From Kytococcus sedentarius DSM 20547 (GTDB lineage: Bacteria; Actinomycetota; Actinomycetes; Actinomycetales; Dermatophilaceae), in contig NC_013169.1 in assembly GCF_000023925.1 (NCBI RefSeq), forward strand, positions 62,001 to 126,000: a DNA stretch of 64,000 bases, read 5' to 3'. Under the pieces are notes generated by a model. The model did not search any database, was not told the DNA's origin, and saw nothing but the letters and a program-made list of their open reading frames with translations. The translations under genes and the position numbers were made by a program. The number at the start of each line of letters is the position of its first letter. Within the stretch, counting starts at the first letter, position 1. Of the stretch, positions 15,868 through 24,234 are shown in pieces.

Positions 15868-17466
15868 TCACCAGGGGTGGGGCTCGAAGTTCTTGAGGAA
15901 CACGCCGTAGAGGTCCTCGCCGGCCTCGCCGCGCACGATGGGGTCGTACACCCGGGCCGCGCCGTCCACCAGGTCCAGCGGGGCGTGCCACCCCTCGGCG
16001 GCGATCCGCAGCTTCTCGTGGTGAGGCCGCTCGTCGGTGATCCACCCGGTGTCCACGGCGGTCATGAGGATGCCGTCGGTCTGCAGCATCTCCTCGGAGC
16101 TGGTGCGCGTCAGCATGTTCAGCGCGGCCTTGGCCATGTTCGTGTGCGGGTGGCCGGACCCCTTGTACCGCCGCGAGAACTGCCCCTCCATCGCGGACAC
16201 GTTCACCACGTAGCTGCGCCGCGCACCGCGCCGCACCGCCTCGGCCAGGCTGGGGCGCAGGCGCGAGACCAGCAGGAACGGGGCCACCGAGTTGCACAGC
16301 TGCACCTCCAGCAGCTCCATCGGGTCCACCTCCTGCACCTTCTGCGTCCACGAGTTCACCTGCAGCACATCGGGAAGCAGCCCGCCGGCATCGAGCGCGG
16401 TGCCTCTCTGGTGCGCCTCGAGCGACGCCGAGCCCGCCCGCAGCGCCAGCCGCGTCATGTCCGATGCGGTGAGCCCACCCCCTCCCTCGGCGTGCGCCAC
16501 CGCATGCTCGGACAGCGACCCGACCAACGCTGCGGGGTGCGCCTCGCTGATGCGGTCGAACGCCAGCATGGCGGGGCGCAGCTCGTCCCCGACCAGCGGC
16601 GCCTTCTCGCCCTCGGTGAGGTGGGAGTACGAGCCCGGCGTGCGTCGCACGGTCTGGCAGGCGTTGTTGATGAGGATGTCCAGCGGTCCGCCGGCGGCCA
16701 CCTCGTCGGCCAGGGCGATCACCTGGGTGGGATCGCGGAGGTCGATGCCGACGATGGAGAGCCGGTCGATCCAGTCCGCGTGGTCCGGCTGGGCGGCGAA
16801 GCGGCGCGCGGCATCGCCGGGGAAGCGGGTGGTGATGGTGAGCTCGGCACCGTCGCGCAGCAGCATCAGGGCGATGTACATGCCGATCTTCGCCCGACCG
16901 CCGGTGAGCAGCGCCCGCTTGCCGCGCAGGTCGGTGTGCTGGTCGCGCCGGGCGTGGCTGTCACCGGCGCAGCGCGGGCAGAGCCAGTGGTAGAAGCTGT
17001 CGACGGCCGTGAACTTCTCGTGGCAGATGTAGCAGCCCCGGGGGATGTTCAGCTGCCCGATGACGTGCCCGGCGCCCGCCAGGCCGGTGGGTGTCTCCAG
17101 CAGGATGCCAGCCGTCTCGTCGTCGATGCGCTGCGGGCTGCCGGTGGCGGTGCGCTCCATGAGGCGCTGGTCCGCATCGAGCAGGGGTTGACGTTCCGCC
17201 CGGCGGGCCTCGGCGCGGCGCGCCTTGCGGACGGCCTTGTACATGCGCCCCGTGGCGCGCTTGACCGTCTCGATGTCCGGATGGCCCCTGGGGAGCTCGT
17301 GCAGCTGACCGAGGACGCGCAGGGTGGCCTCGAGGTCGGCGGGGTCGAGGCCGGGGTGGTCGCCGGTCTCGAGGGGCACGTCGCCATCGAGCGGCACCTG
17401 GCTGCCGCCGGGGTGCTCGGCTGGGTCCGGGGAGGGGGTCGGGTCGTCGGGCTGCACGGTCCGCAT
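15868..17466 (-). CDS. SDR-family protein with N-terminal zinc ribbon, atypical active site
   Basis: 532 residues. The N-terminal 150 residues are charged and helical (PDIETVKRATGRMYKAVRKA). Residues about 165-200 hold RGCYICHEKFT and LCPRC, a likely zinc-binding pair of CxxC motifs. A Rossmann SDR domain follows: LLTGGRAKIGMYIA, DILINNACQTVRR, NVSAMEGQF. The catalytic YxxxK is not intact: the lysine occurs in HPHTNMAKAALN, where the tyrosine position is threonine. A noncanonical or non-catalytic role is possible. The start at 17466 (MRTVQPDD) avoids overlap with the divergent peptidase gene, whose ATG is 43 bases away; neither gene shows a strong ribosome site, so leaderless transcripts are plausible. 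Confidence 0.75.
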   Translation of the reverse strand: MRTVQPDDPTPSPDPAEHPGGSQVPLDGDVPLETGDHPGLDPADLEATLRVLGQLHELPRGHPDIETVKRATGRMYKAVRKARRAEARRAERQPLLDADQRLMERTATGSPQRIDDETAGILLETPTGLAGAGHVIGQLNIPRGCYICHEKFTAVDSFYHWLCPRCAGDSHARRDQHTDLRGKRALLTGGRAKIGMYIALMLLRDGAELTITTRFPGDAARRFAAQPDHADWIDRLSIVGIDLRDPTQVIALADEVAAGGPLDILINNACQTVRRTPGSYSHLTEGEKAPLVGDELRPAMLAFDRISEAHPAALVGSLSEHAVAHAEGGGGLTASDMTRLALRAGSASLEAHQRGTALDAGGLLPDVLQVNSWTQKVQEVDPMELLEVQLCNSVAPFLLVSRLRPSLAEAVRRGARRSYVVNVSAMEGQFSRRYKGSGHPHTNMAKAALNMLTRTSSEEMLQTDGILMTAVDTGWITDERPHHEKLRIAAEGWHAPLDLVDGAARVYDPIVRGEAGEDLYGVFLKNFEPHPW

Positions 17467-17509
17467 CGTAGGTGGCGCGGCGGGCGCGGCCACCTGCCAC
17501 ACTCGCGGC

Positions 17510-18244
17510 ATGACGACGATCGTGACCCTGGGTGGCGGTGGCTTCTCGGAGACCGGGGGCAAGCTGACGCCGCTGGACCACGTCCTGCTGGGGCTGGCCG
17601 GGCGGCGGCTCGATGCGGGGGCGCGCGGCCGTGGGGAGCGGCCGGCCGTGTGCTTCGTCCCGACCGCCAGCGGGGACGCGGCCGGCTACTGCGAGAAGTT
17701 CGAGCGGGCGTACGGGGGAGTGGCAGAGACCTCGGTGCTGACGCTGTTCAACCAGAGTCCCTGGGGCTACCGCGACCCGGCGATGCTGCTGGAGCAGGAC
17801 CTGGTGTTCGTCGGCGGAGGGTCACCGGCCAACCTGCTGGCGCTGTGGCGGCTGCACGGGCTGCCGGAGGTGCTGACCGAGGCGGGGCGACGCGGGACGG
17901 TGCTGGCCGGCATCAGTGCGGGGATGAACTGCTGGTTCGAGGGGTCGTCCACCGACTCCTACGGGCCGTTGGCGGCCCTGCCCGACGGGCTGGGGCTGTT
18001 GCGCGGGAGTGCGTGCCCCCACTACGACGGGGAGCCCGGCCGCCCGGAGCAGTTCCGCAGCGCCATCGGGTCCGGCGAGCTGCCCGAGGGCCACGCGGTC
18101 GACGACCACGTGGCCCTCGTCTGGCGGGACGGCGAACTGGTCGAGGCCGTCAGCGAGACCGACGGTGGCCGGGCGTTCCGGGTGGCGGCCGACGGGGCCG
18201 GCGGTGCCGTGGAGGCGCCGCTGCCGGTGCGTCGCCTGGGCTGA
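17510..18244 (+). CDS. Peptidase E-like S51 family protein
   Basis: 244 residues. It begins MTTIVTLGGGGFSETGG, the beta-strand/glycine loop of S51 peptidases, and includes FVPTASGDA, LEQDLVFVGGGSPANLL and the nucleophile elbow AGISAGMNCWFEG. CPHYDGEPGRPE and HAVDDHVALVW follow. PepE-type enzymes cleave N-terminal Asp-X dipeptides; this paralog group resembles them, but aspartyl specificity is not proven. It is divergent from the zinc-ribbon SDR gene with a 43-base gap. A decayed paralog at 13123 shares its sequence almost throughout, evidence of a past duplication. Confidence 0.85.
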   Translation: MTTIVTLGGGGFSETGGKLTPLDHVLLGLAGRRLDAGARGRGERPAVCFVPTASGDAAGYCEKFERAYGGVAETSVLTLFNQSPWGYRDPAMLLEQDLVFVGGGSPANLLALWRLHGLPEVLTEAGRRGTVLAGISAGMNCWFEGSSTDSYGPLAALPDGLGLLRGSACPHYDGEPGRPEQFRSAIGSGELPEGHAVDDHVALVWRDGELVEAVSETDGGRAFRVAADGAGGAVEAPLPVRRLG

Positions 18245-18308
18245 GGGTCTCCCGATGCGGGTCTCGTCAGGTGCGGGTGGTGAGCGGGTGCCGGAGGCCG
18301 ATCGGTGG

Positions 18309-18821
18309 CTAGGGGCATTCCTGGCCGTGGGGGACGGCGTGCAGTCGGCGTGCGGGGGTCAGTGAGCCCTTGCGGCCACTCTCCTCGCGGTAGTCGATGG
18401 TGAGGTGGGCCTCCTCCGTCTGGTCGCTGGTGACCTTGAGGACGACTGCGACGCGCTTGGTTTCTCCAGGTTCGACGCCCGGGGTAGTGCGCTCAGGCTT
18501 GGGAGGGATGTCAGGCGAACTCCAAGCCGCGGGATAACTGTCGTTCCAGCCGACCAAGAACCATTCATGCACTGCCATACCCGAGGAGCTGGGCAGGCTG
18601 ACATCCTGGACCGTGACGGGAGTATTACCGTTGTTGGTAATGATCTGGGTCGAGATCATCTCGCGTCCCTCCGGGCCGGGACCTACGGGTCCGCACGTTC
18701 TGGATCCCCCTTCGGGTGCCGCGAGAGCGGTGGAGGGGCGGAGCCAGATCCACCACACGGCGGCCGCCGCGAGGAGCAGTGCCCCCACGACGGCCGCTGC
18801 GGTGAGAATGCGCTTAGCCAC
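18309..18821 (-). CDS. Membrane-anchored hypothetical protein
   Basis: 170 residues. An N-terminal hydrophobic segment (ILTAAAVVGALLLAAAAVWW) anchors the protein or serves as an uncleaved signal. The exported part resembles a single beta-sandwich (TQIITNNGNTPVTVQDVSLP, AVVLKVTSDQTEEAHLTIDY) with one cysteine near each end (RTCGPVG, GQECP) that could pair. The family is unknown. The start is a GTG at 18821 that overlaps the stop of a 45-codon gene upstream; the overlap suggests translational coupling. The region is poorer in GC than the adjacent metabolic genes. Confidence 0.65.
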   Translation of the reverse strand: MAKRILTAAAVVGALLLAAAAVWWIWLRPSTALAAPEGGSRTCGPVGPGPEGREMISTQIITNNGNTPVTVQDVSLPSSSGMAVHEWFLVGWNDSYPAAWSSPDIPPKPERTTPGVEPGETKRVAVVLKVTSDQTEEAHLTIDYREESGRKGSLTPARRLHAVPHGQECP

Positions 18822-18951
18822 GGATGACCCAGGTGCGGGGGTCGGCGGCCGGTCCGTCGATGCCGAAGTTCCCCACCCCGCTCAGGAAGGGTGCTCCGGC
18901 CATGGCAATGACTGCTGGTACTGCGAACATCAACCGCTTGGTTGCACGCAT
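18814..18951 (-). CDS. 45-residue secreted peptide gene
   Basis: A short frame from the ATG at 18951 (GAGGAG seven bases upstream) to a TAA at 18814-18816. The product MRATKRLMFAVPAVIAMAGA continues with about 25 residues ending DPRTWVIRG: a positively charged N-terminus, a hydrophobic core and an Ala-x-Ala-like region, i.e. a signal peptide with a tiny mature chain. Its last codons overlap the GTG of the next membrane-anchored protein gene by 8 bases, so the two are probably translated together. It may be a signal or partner peptide, or a leader that couples translation. No homologous family is recognised. Confidence 0.6.
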   Translation of the reverse strand: MRATKRLMFAVPAVIAMAGAPFLSGVGNFGIDGPAADPRTWVIRG

Positions 18952-19134
18952 CGCCGCTCCTCGCGACTCTTGCGGGCATCCTGGTGATCCCCGCCATTGG
19001 GAAGAGCATCAGGCCCGCCGGGGGGGTGGCAAGAGGCGGCGCATTCCGTTATCGATCTGTGACTACCGGATCGCTGGTCATGGCGCGTCGTCGTCACTGG
19101 CCGGTGGTGAGTGTTTCCGGTGGTGCTCACCGTC

Positions 19135-20472
19135 TCAGGCGTGCCAGTCCACCGTGGCGAACAGGTCGTCCATCGTCTCGGCGCGGCGGATCTGGTGGGC
19201 CTGCCCGTTCTGGTCGAGTAGGTACTCCGCCGAGCGGAGCTTGCCGTTGTAGTTGAAGCCCATCGAGTGGCCGTGGGCGCCGGCGTCGTGCAGCACCACC
19301 ACGTCACCGGGGTGCACCACGGGCAGTTCGCGGTCGATGGCGAACTTGTCGTTGTTCTCGCACAGGGAGCCGGTCACGTCGTAGGTGCTGGTGGCGCCCG
19401 GGGCGAGGTCGCCCGCATCGGGCAGGCTGGCTGCATCGGGCCCGGGTAGGACCGTGATGTGGTGGTACGAGCCGTACATGGCCGGGCGCATGAGGTTGTG
19501 CATGGAGGCATCCAGACCCACGTAGGTCTTGTACTTCTGGGTCACCTGCCGCACGCGCGAGACGAGGTAGCCGTACGGGCCGGTCATCACCCGGCCGCAC
19601 TCGAAGCGCAGGCCCAGTCCCTCCAGGCCCGATGGGGTGAGCACCTGCTCGTGCAGTGCACGGATGCCGTCGCTCACGGCCTGCAGGTTCATCGGTGCGT
19701 CGTCGACGCCGTAGGGGATGCCGATGCCGCCGCCGAGGTTCACGAACTCCAGCGTGATGCCGAGCTCGTCCTTCAGGCGCACCGCCAGCTCGAAGACCAT
19801 GCGGGCGGTCTCGACGATGTAGGCGCCGTCGAGCTCGTTGCTGGCCACCATCGTGTGCAGGGCGAAACGCTGGACGCCCCGGTCACGCGCCTCGCGGTAG
19901 GCATCCAGGAGCTGCTCGGAGGTGACCCCGTACTTGGCCTGCACCGGGTCGCCGATGATGGCGTTGCCGGTGCGCTCCGCGCCCGGGTTGTAGCGGAAGC
20001 TCAGCAATTCCGGCAGGCGTCCGGCGGCGGCCTCGAGGGTGTCGAGGTGGGTGATGTCGTCGAGGTTCGCCACGGCGCCCAGCTCCACGGCGCGGGCGAA
20101 CTCCTCCGCCGGGGTGTCGTTGGAGGTGAACATGATGCGCTCGCCGCGGATGCCCAAGCGGTCGCACAGCTCGAGCTCCGGCAGGGAGGAGCAGTCGGCG
20201 CCGAATCCCTCCTCGGACAGCACGCGGACGATGGCCGGGGTGGGCGTGGCCTTCACGGCGAAGTGGTTGAGGAAGCCCGGCGCCCAGGCGAAGGCGGCGT
20301 TGAACTCCCGGGCGTGGGCGCGGATGGCAGCCTCGTCGTAGAGGTGGAAGGGCGTGGGCAGCTCGGCGGCGAGCTCCACCATGCGCTCGGCGGAGGTGGG
20401 CAGCGGCTTGGCCGGGTGGATGCGGGCGGCGAGGCTTCCCGCATCGGGGCTGGTGGGGGTGGTCTCGGTCAT
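19135..20472 (-). CDS. lysA: Diaminopimelate decarboxylase
   Basis: 445 residues, a fold-III PLP enzyme converting meso-diaminopimelate to L-lysine, the last lysine step. The PLP lysine is in LNHFAVKATPTPAIV; the glycine loop is NLGGGIGIPYG; FECGRVMTGPYGYL and SLCENNDKFA carry phosphate- and dimer-site residues. Start at 20472: AGGAGA lies 7-8 bases upstream. It is the last gene of dapB-dapA-dapL-lysA, 50 bases after dapL. The CENNDKFA variant differs somewhat from textbook LysA, so a related PLP decarboxylase cannot be wholly excluded, but the context supports lysine synthesis. Confidence 0.88.
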   Translation of the reverse strand: MTETTPTSPDAGSLAARIHPAKPLPTSAERMVELAAELPTPFHLYDEAAIRAHAREFNAAFAWAPGFLNHFAVKATPTPAIVRVLSEEGFGADCSSLPELELCDRLGIRGERIMFTSNDTPAEEFARAVELGAVANLDDITHLDTLEAAAGRLPELLSFRYNPGAERTGNAIIGDPVQAKYGVTSEQLLDAYREARDRGVQRFALHTMVASNELDGAYIVETARMVFELAVRLKDELGITLEFVNLGGGIGIPYGVDDAPMNLQAVSDGIRALHEQVLTPSGLEGLGLRFECGRVMTGPYGYLVSRVRQVTQKYKTYVGLDASMHNLMRPAMYGSYHHITVLPGPDAASLPDAGDLAPGATSTYDVTGSLCENNDKFAIDRELPVVHPGDVVVLHDAGAHGHSMGFNYNGKLRSAEYLLDQNGQAHQIRRAETMDDLFATVDWHA

Positions 20473-20522
20473 CAGGTCTCCTGGGTCACGGCGGAAGAGG
20501 GCGGCGGCAGCGACGTGCCGGG

Positions 20523-21797
20523 TCACCCGGCCACGGGGGCAGCGGAGGGGGCTGGGGCGAGCAGGGCGTCGGCGTGGTTGCGCAGCGAGGCGACGGCGGC
20601 CTCGATGTCCTCCGCCTGCCCGAACGCGCTGAACCGCACGTACCCCTCGCCGGCCGAGCCGAAGCCGACGCCGGGGGTCACCACCACCTGCGCCTGCTCC
20701 AGCAACCGGTCGAAGAACTCCCACGATCCCAGACCCTGCGGGCAGCGCACCCACAGGTAGGGAGCGTTGTCACCGCCGGTCACCTCCAGCCCCATCGAGA
20801 CCAGCGCGTCCCTGATGGTGGCCGCGTTGGCCATGTAGCCGGCCACCAGCTCGGCGGACTCGGCGCGCCCCGCATCGGACAGCGCCGCGACGGCCCCGGA
20901 CTGCGCGATGTTGCTGGCCCCGTTGAAGAAGGTGGACTGGCGGCGGTTCCACATGCGGTTCAGCTCGCCGGGCTCCGAGTCGGCCACCCGCAGCGCGCGC
21001 GGCACGATCGACCAGCCCAGCCGCACCCCGGTGAACCCGGCCGTCTTGCTCAGCGAGGTGAGCTCGATGGCGCACTCGGTGGCACCGGGCACCTCGTAGA
21101 TGCTGCGCGGCAGGGAGTCGTCGGTGATGTAGTCCGCGTAGGCGGCGTCGAACAGGATCACCGCGTCGTGCTCGCGCGCCCACGCCACCCAGGCGGCCAG
21201 CTGCTCGTGGGTGGCCACGGCGCCGGTGGGGTTGTTCGGCGAGCACAGGTAGACCACGTCGGCGGTGGTGCCGTCGGCCGGCGGCTCGGCCAGCCAGTCG
21301 TTCTCCGGCGAGCCCTCCAGCAGCACGATGCCGGCGTACGCCCCGGTGGCCTGGTCGGGCTCGCCGGTGCGGCCGTGGACGACCGTGGAGTCCACGTACA
21401 CCGGGTAGGCCGGGTTCTGCACGGCCACCACGGAGTCCGGCGCGAACAGGCCCTGGAGGTTTGCCGCATCGGCCTTGGCGCCGTCGGAGACGAACACCTC
21501 GGACGGGTCCAGCTCCACCCCGCGCCGCGCGTACTGGGCCACGATCGCCTCGCGCAGCGCGCTCTCCCCCTGCTCGTCCCCGTAGCCGCTGTAGCCCGCG
21601 GCCGTGGAGAGCGCCACCACCCGCTGGTGGAGCCCCGCCACGACGGTGGGGGTCAGCGGCTGGGTGGTGTTGCCGATGCCCAGCCGGTGCACGCTGGCCA
21701 CGGGGTGGGACTGCTCGAACTCCCGCACGCGGCGGGCGATCTCCGGGAACAGGTAGCCGGCGGACAGGGTGCGGTAGGTGGGGTTGATGCGGGCCAT
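20523..21797 (-). CDS. dapL: LL-diaminopimelate aminotransferase
   Basis: 424 residues, fold-I PLP aminotransferase converting tetrahydrodipicolinate and glutamate directly to LL-diaminopimelate. The N-terminal DapL hallmark is present: LSAGYLFPEIARRVREF followed by RLGIGNTTQPL. The PLP-binding lysine is in SLSKTAGFTGVRLGW, and SPNNPTGAV binds the cofactor. The ATG at 21797 follows GAGAGGA. It lies between dapA and lysA in one orientation. This single enzyme would replace the succinylase branch (DapD, DapC, DapE), the route most actinobacteria use. Confidence 0.92.
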   Translation of the reverse strand: MARINPTYRTLSAGYLFPEIARRVREFEQSHPVASVHRLGIGNTTQPLTPTVVAGLHQRVVALSTAAGYSGYGDEQGESALREAIVAQYARRGVELDPSEVFVSDGAKADAANLQGLFAPDSVVAVQNPAYPVYVDSTVVHGRTGEPDQATGAYAGIVLLEGSPENDWLAEPPADGTTADVVYLCSPNNPTGAVATHEQLAAWVAWAREHDAVILFDAAYADYITDDSLPRSIYEVPGATECAIELTSLSKTAGFTGVRLGWSIVPRALRVADSEPGELNRMWNRRQSTFFNGASNIAQSGAVAALSDAGRAESAELVAGYMANAATIRDALVSMGLEVTGGDNAPYLWVRCPQGLGSWEFFDRLLEQAQVVVTPGVGFGSAGEGYVRFSAFGQAEDIEAAVASLRNHADALLAPAPSAAPVAG

Positions 21798-21868
21798 GGG
21801 GTCCTCTCGGGGTGGGTCAGGTCGGATGGGGTGGCGCGTCCGGCCGGGTGCGGCGCAGGGCGCGGCAC

Positions 21869-22795
21869 TCAGGCCGGGAGCAGGGCGCCGCGGGGGCAGT
21901 CGACGGCCTCCAGGGCGCGGAGCAGCTGCTCGCGGTGCCCCTCGTCCTCGAGCGTGCACAGCGGCAGTCGGAAGCTCTCGCGGCACCACCCGTACTCGGC
22001 CAGGGCGGTCTTGATGGGGATGGGGTTGGTCTCGCTGAAGCAGGCGGCGAAGAAGGCCGAGAGCTGCGCCTCCAGCGTGCGCGCCGTGCCCAGGTCCCCC
22101 TCCAGCGCGGTGCGCACCATGCGCCCCATCGCGCCCGGCAGCAGGTTGGAGGCCACCGAGATGACCCCGTGCCCCCCGAGCCCGATGAGGTCGACCGCCA
22201 GGTTGTCGTCGCCGGCGAGCACGGTGAAGCCCTCCGGTGCCCGGGCCAGCACGTCCTTCATCTGGTCCAGCGAGCCGCTGGCCTCCTTGACGGCCACGAT
22301 GTTGGGGCAGTCCTGCGCCAGGCGCACCAGCGTGGCGGTCTCGAGGTTCACGGCCGAGCGGCCGGCGATGTTGTAGAGCACCACCGGCAGCGACACCGCG
22401 TCGGCCACGGCCTTGAAGTGCAGGTACAGGCCCTTCTGGGTGGGCTTGTTGTAGTACGGGTTCACCGTGAGGATCGCGTCGGCACCGGCCATCTCCGCGT
22501 GGCGCGAGAGCTGCACGGCCTCCTCGGTGGAGTTCGACCCGGTGCCGGCGATCACCGGGACGCGTCCGGCCACGCGGCGCACGGTGAAGGCGATCACCCC
22601 ATCGTGCTCGTGGTGGCTGAGGGTGGGGCTCTCTCCGGTGGTCCCGCAGGGCACCAGCCCGCTGATGCCGGCCTCCACCTGGGCGTCGACGAGGGCGCCG
22701 AGCGCGGTGGTGTCCACCGACCCGTCCTCGGCGAAGGGGGTGACCAGGGCGGTGTGCACGCCCCGCAGGTCGAGCGTGGGGGTGGGGCGGGTCAT
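21869..22795 (-). CDS. dapA: 4-hydroxy-tetrahydrodipicolinate synthase
   Basis: 308 residues, an (alpha/beta)8 aldolase condensing pyruvate with aspartate semialdehyde. GLVPCGTTGESPTLSHHEH is the first family signature. The catalytic tyrosine is in NPYYNKPTQKG, and the Schiff-base lysine in VAVKEASGSLDQM. Its ATG overlaps the stop of dapB (ATGA), indicating coupled translation. Regulation by lysine feedback is possible but not readable here. Confidence 0.95.
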   Translation of the reverse strand: MTRPTPTLDLRGVHTALVTPFAEDGSVDTTALGALVDAQVEAGISGLVPCGTTGESPTLSHHEHDGVIAFTVRRVAGRVPVIAGTGSNSTEEAVQLSRHAEMAGADAILTVNPYYNKPTQKGLYLHFKAVADAVSLPVVLYNIAGRSAVNLETATLVRLAQDCPNIVAVKEASGSLDQMKDVLARAPEGFTVLAGDDNLAVDLIGLGGHGVISVASNLLPGAMGRMVRTALEGDLGTARTLEAQLSAFFAACFSETNPIPIKTALAEYGWCRESFRLPLCTLEDEGHREQLLRALEAVDCPRGALLPA

Positions 22796-23601
22796 GCGTC
22801 CTCCTCGGTGGGGTGGTGGTCGATGCGGTGACTCACCGGTATGGGGGCCTCGCCCAGGCGGTGGGCGACGAGCTCGTCGAAGCGCCAGAGCCCCGGCGCG
22901 GGGGGTTGCTCGCCCAGCCAGGTGGCGGCACGCAGGGCGCCGGTGGCGAAGCCGTCGCGGGAGCGGGCGGTGTGGGTGAGCTCGAGGGTGTCCTCGGGGC
23001 CGTCGAACCACACGGTGTGGGTGCCGGGGACGTGGCCGACGCGGGTGCTGGAGATGGCGCGGTCCGCCGGGGCGTCGGGCCAGCCGCTGCGCAGTGCCTC
23101 GGCCACGTGCAGGGCGGTGCCGCTGGGGCTGTCGGCCTTGGCGCGGTGGTGCACCTCGTGGATGCCGGCGTCGTACCCGCCGGCCTGTCCCACCAGGGCG
23201 GCGGCCTGCTGGACGATGCGCAGGAAGAGGGTGACGCCCAGCGAGAAGTTCCCGGCCCAGACCGCCGGCACGGTCGCGCGCTCGAACAGGGCGGTGGCCT
23301 CGGGGAGGCGGTCGGCCCACCCCGTGGTGCCGATGACGGCCGGCACCGTGCCGCGCGCGTAGGCCTCCAGGTGGGGCCAGGCGGCGTCAGGGTGGGAGAA
23401 GTCGATCCAGACGGAGGGCGCCTCGGGGGGCGTCACCGCATCGAGGCGGCGGTGGGTGGCCTCGGGGGCGTGGGGGGAGACGATGCAGGTGACCTCCGCA
23501 CCGGCCGCGGCGGCGAGGCGGTGCAAGGTGCGGCCCATCCGGCCGTACCCGACCAGGCCGACGGCCAGCGGTGGCCGGTCGGGGCGGGGGGTGCTGTCCA
23601 T
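22792..23601 (-). CDS. dapB: 4-hydroxy-tetrahydrodipicolinate reductase
   Basis: 269 residues. The N-terminal Rossmann loop is VGLVGYGRMGRTL. The catalytic/substrate signature is EVHHRAKADSPSGTAL (Glu-x-His-His with Lys and the SGT phosphate-like loop), and GTTGW sits at the cofactor site. It reduces the DapA product to tetrahydrodipicolinate using NAD(P)H and is the first gene of the operon. The 196 bases upstream hold no other gene; I could not assign a promoter with confidence. Confidence 0.95.
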   Translation of the reverse strand: MDSTPRPDRPPLAVGLVGYGRMGRTLHRLAAAAGAEVTCIVSPHAPEATHRRLDAVTPPEAPSVWIDFSHPDAAWPHLEAYARGTVPAVIGTTGWADRLPEATALFERATVPAVWAGNFSLGVTLFLRIVQQAAALVGQAGGYDAGIHEVHHRAKADSPSGTALHVAEALRSGWPDAPADRAISSTRVGHVPGTHTVWFDGPEDTLELTHTARSRDGFATGALRAATWLGEQPPAPGLWRFDELVAHRLGEAPIPVSHRIDHHPTEEDA

Positions 23602-23744
23602 GCCCCGAGCCTAGGTCGGCCATAGGGGTCAAAAACGTTGAAGTGGAGCGGATTTCAGAGGTCACGGGGAATGCGGGAAGGTGTCCCCGCGACCGGGGGC
23701 CGGGCCGGAAGAATGCCGCGGGGCGGGGGTCCTGACGGGACGCG

Positions 23745-23782
23745 CTGAGCGGCCCCGGGGCAGGTGCCCCGGGGCCGCTCAG
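23745..23782 (-). terminator. Strong GC hairpin after Asp/Ser-rich lipoprotein gene
   Basis: Perfect 18-base arms (23745-23762 and 23765-23782, CTGAGCGGCCCCGGGGCA and its complement) with the innermost bases forming the loop. It lies 16 bases beyond the stop of the minus-strand lipoprotein gene, before dapB. Confidence 0.75.
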
Positions 23783-23797
23783 TGGGTGGTGCGTGCG

Positions 23798-24148
23798 TCA
23801 GCTGGTGCTGGCGTCGTCGTCGTCATCGTCCGCGTCGTCGGACTGGTCATCGGCGTCGTCGGACTGGTCGTCGTCGGACTGGTCGTCGGCGTCGTCGCTG
23901 TCATCGTCCGCGTCGTCGCTCTGGTCGTCCGCGTCATCGGAGCGGTCGTCCGCGTCGTCGTCGCTCTGGTCGTCCGCGTCGTCCGTGGACTGGTCGTCGG
24001 CCGACGTGGTGACCGAGGTGGTGGTGTCGTCGCCACCGGTGGAGTCGTCGTCGCTGCCGCACGCAGAGAGGGCCACGACGGCCAGCGGCACGGTGGCCAG
24101 GCTCATCAGGCGGGTCAGGGGGGAACGGGTTGCGGTCTTCTTGGTCAT
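23798..24148 (-). CDS. Asp/Ser-rich acidic lipoprotein
   Basis: 116 residues. The signal peptide ends in a lipobox (VVALSAC), so Cys-30 is probably lipidated and the protein is anchored on the outer face of the membrane. Nearly all of the mature chain is low complexity: after SDDDSTGGDDTTTS the sequence repeats DDADDQSDD-like units with almost no other residue types until the end. There is no folded domain. A polyanionic chain of this kind could bind divalent cations or act as a wall spacer; that is inference. The nucleotide repeats are imperfect and coding, not an array. The signal peptide resembles that of the lipoprotein at 28925. Confidence 0.8.
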   Translation of the reverse strand: MTKKTATRSPLTRLMSLATVPLAVVALSACGSDDDSTGGDDTTTSVTTSADDQSTDDADDQSDDDADDRSDDADDQSDDADDDSDDADDQSDDDQSDDADDQSDDADDDDDDASTS

Positions 24149-24234
24149 GACTCCTGTCTAGTGGATCCCGCCGCGAAGAACCATGAGTTCTCCATGAGGA
24201 AGTTCTCACCTGCTGGCGCCGGGGGGCCCGCGCC

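Noticed and set aside
17467-17562. N-terminal extension of the zinc-ribbon SDR frame to 17562
   Set aside because: It would overlap the start of the divergent peptidase gene and reads as the antisense of its first codons.
23798-24010. Periodic GTCGTCGGA-type DNA that looks like a repeat array
   Set aside because: It is the coding sequence of an Asp/Ser-rich lipoprotein; units are irregular and there are no spacers, so it is not CRISPR.
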